A stretch of 35,922 nucleotides of DNA from Clostridia bacterium (GTDB lineage: Bacteria > Bacillota > Clostridia > Christensenellales > Aristaeellaceae). The position numbers and the translations under genes are program-made. The stretch lies in assembly GCA_030530315.1 (NCBI GenBank), contig JAUMVG010000035.1:1-35922 (forward strand), given 5' to 3'. The notes below the pieces were generated by a model. It was not told the DNA's origin. It worked only from the letters and a program-made list of their open reading frames with translations, and did not search any database. Below are positions 8,173-17,394 of this stretch, piece after piece (within the stretch, counting starts at the first letter, position 1; the number at the start of each line of letters is the position of its first letter).

Positions 8173-8880
8173 TTATGCCAGGGGCTCGTAGCGCCGGCAG
8201 AGTATGTACTTGGACACGGCGCTGCGCTCCGCCTCGGTGCCGCTGAGCAGGGCGGCGATGTAGTCCGGCAGGTAGTTGTTGAACTTGACCTCCAGGATCT
8301 CCACGTTGCGGTCGTGGGGGCAGACGGTGGGCAGGTTCGGGTTGAACAGGTCCCGGCTGAACAGCCCGGACCGCAGGCTCAGGTCGAAGGTGATCCGCAC
8401 GTCCTCCGCCGGGTGCAGGTAGGCCTCCCGGGCGTACTCCACGATCACCCTGGGCCGCAGCAGCCGCGTGCGCATCTGCACGTACATGTCCTGCAGCAGC
8501 GCGTTGGAGGACTTGTGCAGACCCGCCGGGTTGCCCTCGATCAGCTGGTCGCACAGCCGCCGGGTGATCTGCACGGAGGACTTCTGGATCAAATCGCCCA
8601 GCTTGCGCTTGCGCTCCAGAAAGATCTCCTTGTCCGAGTAGCGGTAGATGCGGATGCGGTACTTGTCGCGGTGCATCACGCCCGACTGCTTGTCGTAGAA
8701 GGCGGAATCCTCTATGTCGTCAAAGTACAGCGACCGTATGACGTAGGGCTTGCCGCCCACGCAGTGGCTGTCCAGGGTCAGCGCGCCGCGAAGCCGCGCC
8801 CGCAGGGCCTCCAGCTCCGCCGGATTGATGAAGTACTTCAATTCATGCCGGGCGGGCAGGCCGTTTCTCTTCTGCTGCAT
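8173..8880 (-). CDS. VTC-domain polyphosphate polymerase
   Basis: A soluble 235-residue protein that is almost entirely one VTC domain, the tunnel-shaped fold that in yeast Vtc4 builds polyphosphate from ATP. The tunnel motifs are present in order: RHELKYF (11-17), RSLYFDD (49-55), KYRIRIYR (73-80), FLERKRK (87-93), VEYAREAY (147-154), VRITFD (161-166), LEVKFNNYLP (196-205) and SKY (223-225). The basic and acidic residues expected in an active enzyme are therefore kept. No membrane segment is seen, so the catalytic part should be cytosolic. The ATG at 8878-8880 has AGAGGG 6 nt upstream; a TTG two codons earlier would abut that site. The gene lies between CotH and DUF4956 genes, a recurrent neighbourhood in clostridia. 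Confidence 0.88.
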   Translation of the reverse strand: MQQKRNGLPARHELKYFINPAELEALRARLRGALTLDSHCVGGKPYVIRSLYFDDIEDSAFYDKQSGVMHRDKYRIRIYRYSDKEIFLERKRKLGDLIQKSSVQITRRLCDQLIEGNPAGLHKSSNALLQDMYVQMRTRLLRPRVIVEYAREAYLHPAEDVRITFDLSLRSGLFSRDLFNPNLPTVCPHDRNVEILEVKFNNYLPDYIAALLSGTEAERSAVSKYILCRRYEPLA

Positions 8881-8948
8881 ACTCAACCCTCTCTATAATA
8901 GCCGATGTCCGCGCCGACCCGGGCCGAGGCCCGAATGGCAAAGCGGGA

Positions 8949-11900
8949 TCACGACGGTTTCTTGATGTCCTCGTAGCTCACGCCCACCTGCGCCATCACC
9001 GCGCCGAAGTACTGCTCCATCTGGGCCTTTGAAAGCGGCAGATAGTCGTTGTACTTGATGAACTGGAGCATGCGTCCCGGGCGCGACTGCGCGTAGCGGA
9101 TGAACCTGCGCACCTCCGACTTGTGCTCGGATTCGGTGAAGTCCCACCGCGCGTAGTGGTCCGGCATCAGCGGCTCGATGGCGTTGTAGAACTCCTCGGC
9201 CATCTTCGTGATGTTGTCGGCGCTGTAGGTGGTCGCCATCTGCTCGCCCAGATAGGTGAGGAACCGGTCGCAGAAGGTCGGGTTCTTCATGCAGGCGATG
9301 AACAGCGTGTTGTCGGTGCGATTCTTGTTGCCCATGCCGCCCGGCGTCAGCCAGCGCTTGGGGGAATTGGTGTCGGTGTAGAAGGCCCAGTCCAGGTCAA
9401 ACAGCACCCAGCGCCACTTGCCGTCCGTCTTGGGGTTCCGGTAGCGCTTCACGTTCAGGGTGTCCGTGTTGCCGGTGTACATCTCCACCGCCATGTATTC
9501 GATGTAGTTCTGCACGTCGATGGCGCTGTCGATGACGTTCCAGGCCTCCTCGGTCTTCATGTCGTGGCTCTTGACCCAATCCAGCAGCTGCACCATGGTG
9601 TCGTTGGAGCCCTGCATCACGTTGGTGTTGGCCTTGATCAGGTCCAGGTCGTCCTCATCGCCCTCCCAGCCCTCGAACTGGCAGATGTTGGCGGTGTTGA
9701 TGCGCTCGCGCAGGTTGTAGTGGCCCCAGTACTGGCCGTCGATGTACAGCACGCCGATCTCGGTCTCCTGGTAGTCCACGTGGCCGCCCTCCGCCAGCCG
9801 CTGCAGCAGCGCGTCGCGGAAGCGGGTCTTGTAGCCGTCCTCACTGGAGGAGCGCAGCAGGAAGGACTGGTAGTCCGGATAGGGCCTGTGGGAGAATAAC
9901 GCCGCGTTGAAGCGGTTCGCGCCGTACTTGCTGCGGGCGATCACCTTGAAGGCCTTCTGCTTCTCGGCGCGGCTGTACTGGCCGTGCAGCTTGATGCCGC
10001 ACTCCTGGGAGATCATCGTGCTGCCGTCGGGATTGAACACCTCGACGTGGGCCTCGCGCTCCCAGTCCATCCAGAAGTTGGCGCCCTTGTTCATGGAGCC
10101 GTAGGGGTAGTTCGGCAGGGCGTTGGGGCCCTTGACCATGATGCCCGCCTCGTCGCTGGTGAGGTTGTAGGGATCGCTCACCAGGGAGACCACGAACACG
10201 GTGCCTCCCCCGTTGTTCACGTCGTACAGGTAGCTCTGGGTGTCCATGAAGGACTCCAGGTAGCCCTCGCCGTAGACCCGCGTGCGCAGGATCGTCGTTC
10301 CCGTGACGGTGATCGGCCCGGTGTAGAGCGTGGAGCTCTCGGTGGGGTCGGTGTAGTCCAGCGTGTAGTAGACGCGGCAACCGGAGGGCACGGACAGCTC
10401 CACGGACAGCGTGTCGCCGGTTTTGTACAGCCCGCCCAGCGTGGAGTAGATGGGCCTCGGCGCGCGGCCGTAGTAGCTGGAGCTGTCGTTGGGCGACCCG
10501 GGGGTCACCGTGGTGAAGTAGCGCACCGCGTTCTGGGTTTCCATGCGGCCGAAGGAGATGTCCTCGTACTGCATGGGCACGAACAGCCGGTCGATGATGT
10601 GCCCGTTGGGCTCGGAGAGCACCACAGAATAGCCGCCGTCGGCGGACAGGTTGTAGTTGGTCTGGATGCGGTCCGCCGTGGAGGTGTTCAGCCCGTTGGC
10701 GAACACGCCCAGGTACTGGCCCGGCTGGATGACCGTGCCGGAGGGGAACTGCCACTTCCGGGGCCGGCCCGCGTTGTCGGACAGGCCGTAGCCGGAGAGG
10801 TCCACCGCCTCGGCGGAGTTGTTGTGCAGCTCGATCCAGTCGTCGGACTTGGAGGAGGAGGCCAGCACCTCGGTGATGGTGACGCCCTTCGTGTTCGCGC
10901 TGTCGATGCTGCTCGCGGCGGCGTCCGCCCCCTCGGGGGTGTTGGCGTAGTTCGGAGACGGCGAGAACTGCTTGGTCCAGCCGGTCTCCAGCAGCGAATA
11001 GGCCTGGTCCGGCTCCATCACCGGGGTCTTCACGTAGCTCACCGTGGCCCCGTCCGGGTCGGTCAGGAACACATTATCGCCCTTGTTGGAAATCTTGAAA
11101 TTGGCGTGCAGGTGACCCTCCACCGAGCCGCTCTTGCCGGAGCAGTGCACGGCCAGGTAGCCGCCCGCGGGCAGCGTCACCGAGGGGAAGCGCCACCGCA
11201 TCAGCTTGTCTGAGCGGTCGGACAGATACCAGCCCTCCAGGTTCACGGCGGAGGCGGAGGTATTGTGGATCTCCACGTAGTCCGGGCAGGCCCCGGTCTC
11301 ATCCGGGAAGAAGGTGGCGTTGTCCGCCATCACCTCGCTGATCTCCAGCGGCCCCTGCTGCACGACGATGGGGCGCTCCTCGCCCTCCGTGCCGCTGAAG
11401 CGCTCCACGCGGTTCGCCTGGCCCGGGGTGGGATAGTCGCTGATCTGCCACGCGCCGGAGGCATCCCGGCAGTAGGCCTGGTCCCTGGCCAGGGACGGGA
11501 GCTCCACCAGGTCCACCCCGTCGCCCCGCTTGTCCAGCAGCGCCAGGTTCTCGCCGGAGGCGGGCAGCGCGAAGGGGGCGTGATAGCCGTCCTCCTGGAT
11601 CTCCTGTCCGCTGCCGTCGGCGTAGACCACCACGTACTCGCCGGGCTGGAGCACGCCGCTGGGGAAGGCGAAGGCCTGGGCGGGCTTGGTCTCCCGCATC
11701 AGGGCGTAGCCCGTCAGGTCCACCGGCTTTGAGGAAGTGTTCTGCAGCTCGATCCAGTCCACGATCCCTCCCGCGTTGCCCACGCGGGTGGAAGCGTTCG
11801 CGGTCATGACCTCGCTGATGCGCAGCCCGGAGGCCTCCTGGACGGCGGCGCGGGTGGCGCTGCCGGAGAGGGGGCTGTTCTGCGCGAGATAGGTGACCAG

Positions 11901-12005
11901 TATGGCGACGGCTCCCACCAGCGCGATGAGCGCGGGGGCCGGGCCCAGGGGCCTGGGCCGACGCCAGATGATCTTCTTATTCTTATTTGAGGATTGCTTT
12001 GCCAC
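8949..12005 (-). CDS. Membrane-anchored CotH-type kinase with three lamin-tail domains
   Basis: A 1018-residue protein. A basic N-terminus and one membrane helix (about 21-41) place the rest outside. Three LTD domains begin near residues 61 (LRISEVMTAN), 220 (LEISEVMADN) and 376 (VTITEVLASS). Residues about 517-592 resemble the chitobiase/hexosaminidase C-terminal beta module (RPIYSTLGG...VYYTLDYTDPT). Residues about 640-985 form a CotH kinase domain with GIKLHGQYSRAEKQKAFKV, LRSSSEDGYKTRFRDALLQRL, GVLYIDGQYWGHYNLRERI and VLFDLDWAF, the last likely a metal-binding acidic motif. CotH of Bacillus is an atypical kinase of spore-coat proteins; here the context suggests envelope phosphorylation, not coat. 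The start is GTG at 12003-12005 with GGAGG 7 nt upstream. First gene after the promoter near 12100. Confidence 0.87.
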   Translation of the reverse strand: MAKQSSNKNKKIIWRRPRPLGPAPALIALVGAVAILVTYLAQNSPLSGSATRAAVQEASGLRISEVMTANASTRVGNAGGIVDWIELQNTSSKPVDLTGYALMRETKPAQAFAFPSGVLQPGEYVVVYADGSGQEIQEDGYHAPFALPASGENLALLDKRGDGVDLVELPSLARDQAYCRDASGAWQISDYPTPGQANRVERFSGTEGEERPIVVQQGPLEISEVMADNATFFPDETGACPDYVEIHNTSASAVNLEGWYLSDRSDKLMRWRFPSVTLPAGGYLAVHCSGKSGSVEGHLHANFKISNKGDNVFLTDPDGATVSYVKTPVMEPDQAYSLLETGWTKQFSPSPNYANTPEGADAAASSIDSANTKGVTITEVLASSSKSDDWIELHNNSAEAVDLSGYGLSDNAGRPRKWQFPSGTVIQPGQYLGVFANGLNTSTADRIQTNYNLSADGGYSVVLSEPNGHIIDRLFVPMQYEDISFGRMETQNAVRYFTTVTPGSPNDSSSYYGRAPRPIYSTLGGLYKTGDTLSVELSVPSGCRVYYTLDYTDPTESSTLYTGPITVTGTTILRTRVYGEGYLESFMDTQSYLYDVNNGGGTVFVVSLVSDPYNLTSDEAGIMVKGPNALPNYPYGSMNKGANFWMDWEREAHVEVFNPDGSTMISQECGIKLHGQYSRAEKQKAFKVIARSKYGANRFNAALFSHRPYPDYQSFLLRSSSEDGYKTRFRDALLQRLAEGGHVDYQETEIGVLYIDGQYWGHYNLRERINTANICQFEGWEGDEDDLDLIKANTNVMQGSNDTMVQLLDWVKSHDMKTEEAWNVIDSAIDVQNYIEYMAVEMYTGNTDTLNVKRYRNPKTDGKWRWVLFDLDWAFYTDTNSPKRWLTPGGMGNKNRTDNTLFIACMKNPTFCDRFLTYLGEQMATTYSADNITKMAEEFYNAIEPLMPDHYARWDFTESEHKSEVRRFIRYAQSRPGRMLQFIKYNDYLPLSKAQMEQYFGAVMAQVGVSYEDIKKPS

Positions 12006-12079
12006 TCAGCTGCCTCCGTACATGCTCTTCGGGGTTCAGTTGTGCCAATACCTTATCCATATTATAATACACTTTATAT

Positions 12080-12108
12080 ATTATAATATGATGGCGACAA
12101 TCCAACAA
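12080..12108 (-). promoter_or_regulatory. Promoter of the CotH-VTC-DUF4956 cluster
   Basis: On the minus strand TTGTTG (12103-12108), a 17-bp spacer and TATAAT (12080-12085) form a sigma-A type promoter about 75 bp before the GTG start. A second TATAAT at 12061-12066 lies downstream within AT-rich palindromic sequence and may be a second -10 or a binding site. Confidence 0.55.
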
Positions 12109-12132
12109 CCGCGTAAATATTCGATGTCTCCG

Positions 12133-13767
12133 TCACCTGCGGCGACGGCGGCGGCGATGGCCCAGCGTCCTGTAGGCGTACCAGCCGCCCACGCCCACCG
12201 TAGCCACGCCCGCGACGATCATGCCCACCGCCAGCGCGGCGCTGCCGCCGGAGGACTCGTTGGCAGGTCGAGGCGCGGGGGTGACCGTCGGCTGGGGCGT
12301 CTCCATGGCCGGGTCAGGCGCCTCGGAGGCAGCGGGCTGTTCCGCAGAAGCCGCTTCGGCAAGCTCCACGGCGGGCTGTTCCCCGCCGTCCTGCCCGGGC
12401 TCGTCGTCGTGCGCGACGGCAAACACGTCCTCCCCGTCGTCGGCTTCGACGACCACGGCGGCCCCGTCTACGTCCGGCGCGTCGCCCTGCCCGGCATCCT
12501 CGTCCTCATCCTCGGGCACCTCGGGCACGTCCTCCCAGAGCTCCGCCAGCTCCCGCACGCCGTGCTCCGCCAGGTAGTCCGCGGAGGCGTTGGGGGCGAT
12601 GTGCTCCAGGAAGTCGTTCTTGGCCACGTCCTCGCCCACGGTGGTGAAGTACAGGCCGAACTTGGAGTTGTCATAGGTGCCGTGGTTTTTGACGGCGTAA
12701 TACTTCAGCTGGGAAGCATGCTCGTTCATGCCGATCTGGGCCACCTTCAGCGGGCTGTAGCCGTTCAGGCTGTCCAGCTTGGTCTCCCAGTCCATCTGGA
12801 TCTGGTTCTTCTTGTACAGGTGGTGGTAGAGCTTCTTCACCTGCCACTCGCCGTACTTCTCCTGGGATTCTGGGTACTGCGCGGGGTCCGCCGCAGCCTC
12901 GATGGCGTACATCATCGCCCGGGCGGTGATCTTGTGCTGGATGTGGCCGTATTCGCCGTCCAGGTCCTGGGTGACGATGACCTCCGGCTTGTAGCGGCGG
13001 ATGCGCTCCACCAGCGCGGACAGGATGTTGTCCTTGCCGCCCCACAGGGCGATGCCCTTATTGATGCTCTCGACCTTCTTGTCCTGGAAGTTGATGAACT
13101 CCGGGTAGGTCCTTACGCCCATCACCCACAGCGCGTTCAGCGCCTCGTTGCGGCGATAGCGGGAGCAGTTGGTCATGTAGACCACGATGGTGGGCTTCTT
13201 CAGCGCCGTGGCGTAATAGGGAATCGTGCCGCCCAGGAAGATCAGCTCGTCGTCCTGGTGGGTGGAGACCACCATCAGGTCGGCCTTCTCCACGGGCCGT
13301 TCCCACACCTGGACCTCCTTGGGCAGGTCTCCCGCGGAATATACCCGCATGTTGCCGATCTGCTGGTTCTTCGCCGTCATCTTCAGCTGGAGGTAGGAGG
13401 TCTCCGGCAGCAGCTCCAGCATGGTGTAGATGTTGGGGAAGGTGCAGGTCTGGTCCCGGGTGCGCAGCTCGTTCAGGTCGGCGTCGTACTCAATCAGCTC
13501 GAAGCCCTTGGGGTCGTAGAGCCACTCGATGCGCAGCCAGCCCGCCCGTGCGTCCTTCGGCAGGTGGATGCCCACATAGGCGTCGGCCCGGCTGTACTTC
13601 CACAAGGACCGGATGTTCTTGTCGTACAGGTTTCCCCGGTCGCCCTCGGACACCTTGAACTTGCACTTCGACGTGATGTCCGCGGCCTCCTCCGCCAGCG
13701 CGCACCCCGCCGCAAACGCGGCGCACAGGCACAGCGCGACGATCAGCCGCACGATCATCCTCTTCAT
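12133..13767 (-). CDS. Secreted, C-terminally anchored PIG-L (LmbE-like) deacetylase
   Basis: The 544-residue product starts at ATG 13765-13767 with GGAGG upstream and has a signal peptide (about 1-25). An N-terminal beta domain (about 30-150) precedes a PIG-L/LmbE domain with the metal motif THQDDE (169-174; the family usually has HPDDE or similar) and GHIQH (274-278). Such enzymes remove acetyl groups from N-acetylated sugars using zinc, so a cell-wall or glycan substrate is plausible. A long Asp/Glu- then Ala/Pro-rich tail follows (about 420-510), then a membrane helix (about 513-535) and a tail of consecutive arginines, a sortase-independent stop-transfer anchor. It lies 49 bp after hemW and just upstream of the CotH promoter. 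Confidence 0.82.
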   Translation of the reverse strand: MKRMIVRLIVALCLCAAFAAGCALAEEAADITSKCKFKVSEGDRGNLYDKNIRSLWKYSRADAYVGIHLPKDARAGWLRIEWLYDPKGFELIEYDADLNELRTRDQTCTFPNIYTMLELLPETSYLQLKMTAKNQQIGNMRVYSAGDLPKEVQVWERPVEKADLMVVSTHQDDELIFLGGTIPYYATALKKPTIVVYMTNCSRYRRNEALNALWVMGVRTYPEFINFQDKKVESINKGIALWGGKDNILSALVERIRRYKPEVIVTQDLDGEYGHIQHKITARAMMYAIEAAADPAQYPESQEKYGEWQVKKLYHHLYKKNQIQMDWETKLDSLNGYSPLKVAQIGMNEHASQLKYYAVKNHGTYDNSKFGLYFTTVGEDVAKNDFLEHIAPNASADYLAEHGVRELAELWEDVPEVPEDEDEDAGQGDAPDVDGAAVVVEADDGEDVFAVAHDDEPGQDGGEQPAVELAEAASAEQPAASEAPDPAMETPQPTVTPAPRPANESSGGSAALAVGMIVAGVATVGVGGWYAYRTLGHRRRRRRR

Positions 13768-13816
13768 TCTTTCGCCTCCAGGTTTCCGCCCGCCCCGCGC
13801 GGGCAAGGCTTGTCTC

Positions 13817-14944
13817 TCATTCGTCCCCGAGCAGCTCCAGCACCACGGCGTTGTGCAGCTCCATGCCCCGCAGGGTCAGCCGCAAAAAGCCATCCTGGCG
13901 CTCGACCAGGCCGCCCGCTTCCAGCCGCGCCAGCGCGGCCTCCCGTCCCCTCTCAAAGGGAACGCCGAAGCGCGCCTGCCAGTCCTCGAGGTCCAGCCCC
14001 CGCGCCGTGCGGGTGGCCAGCATCACCGTCTCCTCCCGGGCGTCGGCCTCGGTCAGCGCCTGGACCTCCTCCGCCCCGCCGCCGACCAGGTAGTCCTCCA
14101 GCCCATCGGGGTTGTGAAAGCGCCGCCCCTCAAACAGCGAGTGGGCCGCGCAGCCCAGCCCCAGGTAGTCGCCCCGGAGCCAGTAAGCCAGGTTGTGCCG
14201 GCATTCGCGGCCGGGCCTGGCATAATTGGAGATCTCGTACCGGCCGTAGCCCGCCCGGGCCAGCCGGTCCACCGCCGCGCGCTGCATGGCGTTCACGGCG
14301 TCGTCGTCGGGAATCACCGCCTCGCCGGAGGCCACCCGCGCCGCCATGGGCGTGCCGTCCTCCACGATCAGGCTGTAGGCGGAGAGGTGCTCCACCCCCA
14401 GGGCCGCGGCGGCATCCAGGGTCTCATTCCACTGGTCCATCGCCTGTCCCGGCAGGCCGTACATCAAATCGAGGTTCAGGTTCGCAAAGCCCGCTTCCCG
14501 GGCCATCGCCACGGCCTCCCCGACCTGCGCCGCGGTGTGGATGCGGCCCAGGGATTTCAACAATCCATCGTCAAAGCTCTGGGCTCCGAGGGACAGCCGG
14601 TTCACACCCGATTTCCGGTAGGCCGTCAGCTTCTCCGGCGTCAGCGTGCCGGGATTGCCCTCCAGGGTGATTTCGGCGTCCCGGGCAAAGGGCACGACGG
14701 CCCGCGCCCGCTCGAGGGTCTCCACGATGTATGCCGCGTCCACCAGCGTGGGGGTGCCGCCGCCAAAGAACACCGTGGCGGCCTCATAGCCGCGCAGCCG
14801 TTCCCGCCAGCCCTCCAGCTCGCGCCACAGCGCCTCAAAGTACCGCCGCCACTCCCCCTCCCGGTTCGGCCAGGAGGCAAAGTCGCAGTAGGCGCACTTG
14901 CTGGCGCAGAAGGGAACGTGGATGTACAACGATAGGGGCCTCAT
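13817..14944 (-). CDS. hemW: HemW-type radical SAM protein (coproporphyrinogen oxidase-like heme chaperone)
   Basis: The 375-residue protein has the radical SAM cluster motif C13-x3-C17-x2-C20 (CASKCAYC), the SAM-binding GGGTPT at 61-66, and typical HemN/HemW segments ITLEGNPGTL, GVNRLSLGAQSFDDGLLKSLGRIH and NLDLMYGLPGQ. It lacks the long N-terminal extension of true HemN, which points to HemW, a heme-binding chaperone formerly annotated as an oxygen-independent coproporphyrinogen oxidase. ATG at 14942-14944 follows GAGGTG. It lies 10 bp after the YcxB-like gene and downstream of lepA, the usual Firmicute neighbourhood. Confidence 0.9.
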   Translation of the reverse strand: MRPLSLYIHVPFCASKCAYCDFASWPNREGEWRRYFEALWRELEGWRERLRGYEAATVFFGGGTPTLVDAAYIVETLERARAVVPFARDAEITLEGNPGTLTPEKLTAYRKSGVNRLSLGAQSFDDGLLKSLGRIHTAAQVGEAVAMAREAGFANLNLDLMYGLPGQAMDQWNETLDAAAALGVEHLSAYSLIVEDGTPMAARVASGEAVIPDDDAVNAMQRAAVDRLARAGYGRYEISNYARPGRECRHNLAYWLRGDYLGLGCAAHSLFEGRRFHNPDGLEDYLVGGGAEEVQALTEADAREETVMLATRTARGLDLEDWQARFGVPFERGREAALARLEAGGLVERQDGFLRLTLRGMELHNAVVLELLGDE

Positions 14945-14954
14945 CCGTCACACC

Positions 14955-15452
14955 TCAACCGCGCTTTGCGGTCAGGCCCGTCTTCTGCTCGATGAAGGGC
15001 AGGAAGTCCGCCGCGTTCCCCTGCACAAAGCCCGCCTTCGGCAGCGCAAAGGCCGCGCGCTTCTGGGGATAGACCAGGAAGTAGTCCTTCGCCTCCACCA
15101 GCTTCACCAGCGCGGGGTACTGCACCGTGGAATTCTCCACCGCGCAGTCGAGGCGCAAAGCGTCCTCGCCAAAGCTGTAGGTGACCTCGCCCACCTTCTT
15201 GTTGTAGCTCCGCAGCATGAGCCGTGGGTTCAACAGCCTGTACCCCAGGGACAGCACCACGAACCAGCCGCAGATCAGCCCCCAGAACAGCTTGTCCTCA
15301 TCCTTAAAGACAAATATCATCACCGCCGCCAGGACGATCGTCAGCGCCGTCACAAGCCAAAGCAGGATATGAAAGGCGCGGTTGGTGGCGCGGTCGACGG
15401 CTTTCGCGGCGTCCAGGTCGAACGTCGCCTTGACTACAAATCTGTTCTCCAT
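14955..15452 (-). CDS. YcxB-like small membrane protein
   Basis: A 165-residue protein with a short soluble N-terminus, two membrane helices (about 27-49 and 54-73) and a C-terminal beta-rich domain of about 85 residues (NPRLMLRSYNKKVGEVTYSFGEDALRL...). This arrangement resembles the YcxB-like family of unknown function. ATG at 15450-15452 is preceded by AAGGG. It sits between lepA and hemW and is probably cotranscribed with hemW. Confidence 0.65.
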   Translation of the reverse strand: MENRFVVKATFDLDAAKAVDRATNRAFHILLWLVTALTIVLAAVMIFVFKDEDKLFWGLICGWFVVLSLGYRLLNPRLMLRSYNKKVGEVTYSFGEDALRLDCAVENSTVQYPALVKLVEAKDYFLVYPQKRAAFALPKAGFVQGNAADFLPFIEQKTGLTAKRG

Positions 15453-15496
15453 TTTGCCCTTACCTTAATCGTTTTATTGCGGCAGCAAAAGGGGTT

Positions 15497-15519
15497 CCAA
15501 GGGGATAATTTCCCCTTGG
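15497..15519. terminator. Perfect 8-bp stem-loop after lepA
   Basis: CCAAGGGG (15497-15504) and CCCCTTGG (15512-15519) pair across a 7-nt AT-rich loop. With the adjacent hairpin at 15529-15554 it forms a tandem hairpin between lepA and the next gene. No long T-run follows on the minus strand, so it may be a weak terminator, a processing site or a repeat. Confidence 0.5.
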
Positions 15520-15528
15520 CAGGGGGTT

Positions 15529-15554
15529 CTGAGGGGGGACGGCGTCCCCCTCAG
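15529..15554. terminator. GC-rich stem-loop overlapping the lepA stop codon
   Basis: Arms beginning CTGAGGGG and ending CCCCTCAG form an 11-bp stem with one bulged G and a GGC loop. The lepA stop codon lies inside the stem. It may protect the 3' end or attenuate transcription into the YcxB-like and hemW genes. Confidence 0.5.
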
Positions 15555-17356
15555 TCCATTTTCAGGACCGCCATGAACGCCTCGGACGGCACGGCCACGC
15601 TGCCCACCTGGCGCATGCGCTTCTTGCCCTCCTTCTGCTTTTCCAGCAGCTTCTTCTTGCGGGAGATGTCGCCGCCGTAGCACTTGGCCAGCACGTCCTT
15701 GCGCAGGGCCTTGACGGTCTCGCGGGCGATCACCTTGCCGCCGATGGCCGCCTGGATCGGGATCTCGAACAGCTGGCGCGGGATGGCGTCCTTCAGCTTC
15801 TCGGCGATGGAGCGTCCCCGGGGATAGGCCCGGTCGCGGTGCACGATGATGGACAGCGCGTCGCACTGCTCGCCGTTCAGGAGCATGTCCAGCTTCACCA
15901 GGTCGCTGCGCTCGTAGCCCTTGAGTTCATAGTCAAAGGAGGCGTAGCCCCGGGTGCGGGACTTCAGCTGGTCGAAGAAGTCGTAGATGACCTCGTTCAG
16001 AGGCAGGTCGTACTTCAGCAGCACGCGGCCGCCCTCGATGTACTTCATGTCCCGGAAGGTACCGCGCTTGTCCTGGCACAGCTCCATGATCGCGCCGACG
16101 TAGTCCTGGGGCGTGATGACCTGGGCGTCCACCATCGGTTCCTCCATCCAGTCGATCTCCTGCACCGGCGGCAGATTGGTGGGGTTGTCGATCATCAGCT
16201 CGGTGCCGTCGGTCTTGACGACCCTGTACACCACGCTGGGCGCGGTGGTCACCAGGTCCAGGTCGAACTCGCGCTCCAGGCGCTGTTGGATGATCTCCAT
16301 GTGCAGAAGGCCCAGAAAGCCGCAGCGGAAGCCGTAGCCCAGGGCCACGGAGGTCTCCGGCTCGTAGGACAGCGCCGCGTCGTTGAGGCGCAGCTTCTCC
16401 AGCGCGTCCTTCAGGCTCTCGTAGTCCGCGCCGTCGGCGGGATAGATGCCGCAGTACACCATCGGCAGCACCGGCTTGTAACCCGGCAGCGGCTCGGCGG
16501 CGGGATTGGACGCCAGGGTGATGGTATCGCCCACGTGGATGTCCGCGATGTCCTTGATGGAAGCGGCGATGTAGCCCACCTCGCCGGCGCACAGCTCGTC
16601 CTTGGGGCTGTAGCCCAGGGGCAGGTAGGCGCCCACCTCGGTGACGTCGAACTCGCGGTTGCCCGCCATCATGCGGATGCGGTCCCCCACCTTCACGCGG
16701 CCCGCCTTCAGGCGTACCGAGGAGATGGCCCCGCGGTAGTTGTCGTAGTAGGAATCGAAGATCAGCGCCTGCAGCGGCGCGTCCACGTCGTCCTGCGGGG
16801 CAGGCACGTTCGCCACGATGTCCTCCAGCACGTCCCCGATGCCGACGCCCTGCTTGGCCGAAACCAGCGGGCAGCCCTCGCAGTCGATGCCGATCTCGTC
16901 CTCGATCTCCTGCTTTACTACCTCGGGCTGGGCCGAGGGCAGGTCGATCTTGTTGATCACCGGCCGAATCTCCAGGTCGTGCTCCAGCGCCATGTAGACG
17001 TTGGCCAGCGTCTGGGCCTCGATGCCCTGGCTGGCGTCCACCACCAGCACCGCGCCCTCGCAGGCCGCCAGCGCCCTGGACACCTCGTAGGTGAAGTCCA
17101 CGTGGCCGGGGGTGTCGATCAGGTTCAGCTCGTATTCCTTCCCGTCCTTCGCGGTGTAGGGCATGCGCACCGCCTTCGACTTGATGGTGATGCCGCGCTC
17201 CCGCTCCAGCTCCATGCTGTCCAGCACCTGATCGGTCATATCCCGCTGCTTCATCACGCCCGTCAGCTCCAGGATGCGGTCCGCCAGCGTGGACTTGCCG
17301 TGGTCGATGTGGGCAATGATGCAGAAATTGCGGATTCGGCTCTGATCGTACTTCAA
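15551..17356 (-). CDS. lepA: Elongation factor 4 (LepA) GTPase
   Basis: The 601-residue length is normal for LepA. GTPase motifs are AHIDHGKS (15-22), DTPGHVDF and NKIDLP. LepA-specific parts follow, including [14 protein letters not shown], the EF-G-like domains and the C-terminal region with [43 protein letters not shown]. It binds the ribosome and helps translation or assembly under stress. The start is TTG at 17354-17356 with GGAGG 10 nt upstream; no ATG alternative nearby keeps the conserved N-terminus. It has its own promoter at 17395-17423. Confidence 0.96.
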   Translation of the reverse strand: MKYDQSRIRNFCIIAHIDHGKSTLADRILELTGVMKQRDMTDQVLDSMELERERGITIKSKAVRMPYTAKDGKEYELNLIDTPGHVDFTYEVSRALAACEGAVLVVDASQGIEAQTLANVYMALEHDLEIRPVINKIDLPSAQPEVVKQEIEDEIGIDCEGCPLVSAKQGVGIGDVLEDIVANVPAPQDDVDAPLQALIFDSYYDNYRGAISSVRLKAGRVKVGDRIRMMAGNREFDVTEVGAYLPLGYSPKDELCAGEVGYIAASIKDIADIHVGDTITLASNPAAEPLPGYKPVLPMVYCGIYPADGADYESLKDALEKLRLNDAALSYEPETSVALGYGFRCGFLGLLHMEIIQQRLEREFDLDLVTTAPSVVYRVVKTDGTELMIDNPTNLPPVQEIDWMEEPMVDAQVITPQDYVGAIMELCQDKRGTFRDMKYIEGGRVLLKYDLPLNEVIYDFFDQLKSRTRGYASFDYELKGYERSDLVKLDMLLNGEQCDALSIIVHRDRAYPRGRSIAEKLKDAIPRQLFEIPIQAAIGGKVIARETVKALRKDVLAKCYGGDISRKKKLLEKQKEGKKRMRQVGSVAVPSEAFMAVLKMD

Positions 17357-17394
17357 ATTGCAAACGCCTCCGTCGCGTGAAATGTCTACAATAT

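Noticed and set aside
12133-13806. Longer start for the PIG-L gene at 13806
   Set aside because: The ATG at 13767 has a ribosome binding site and opens directly into a signal peptide; the 13 extra residues would bury it.
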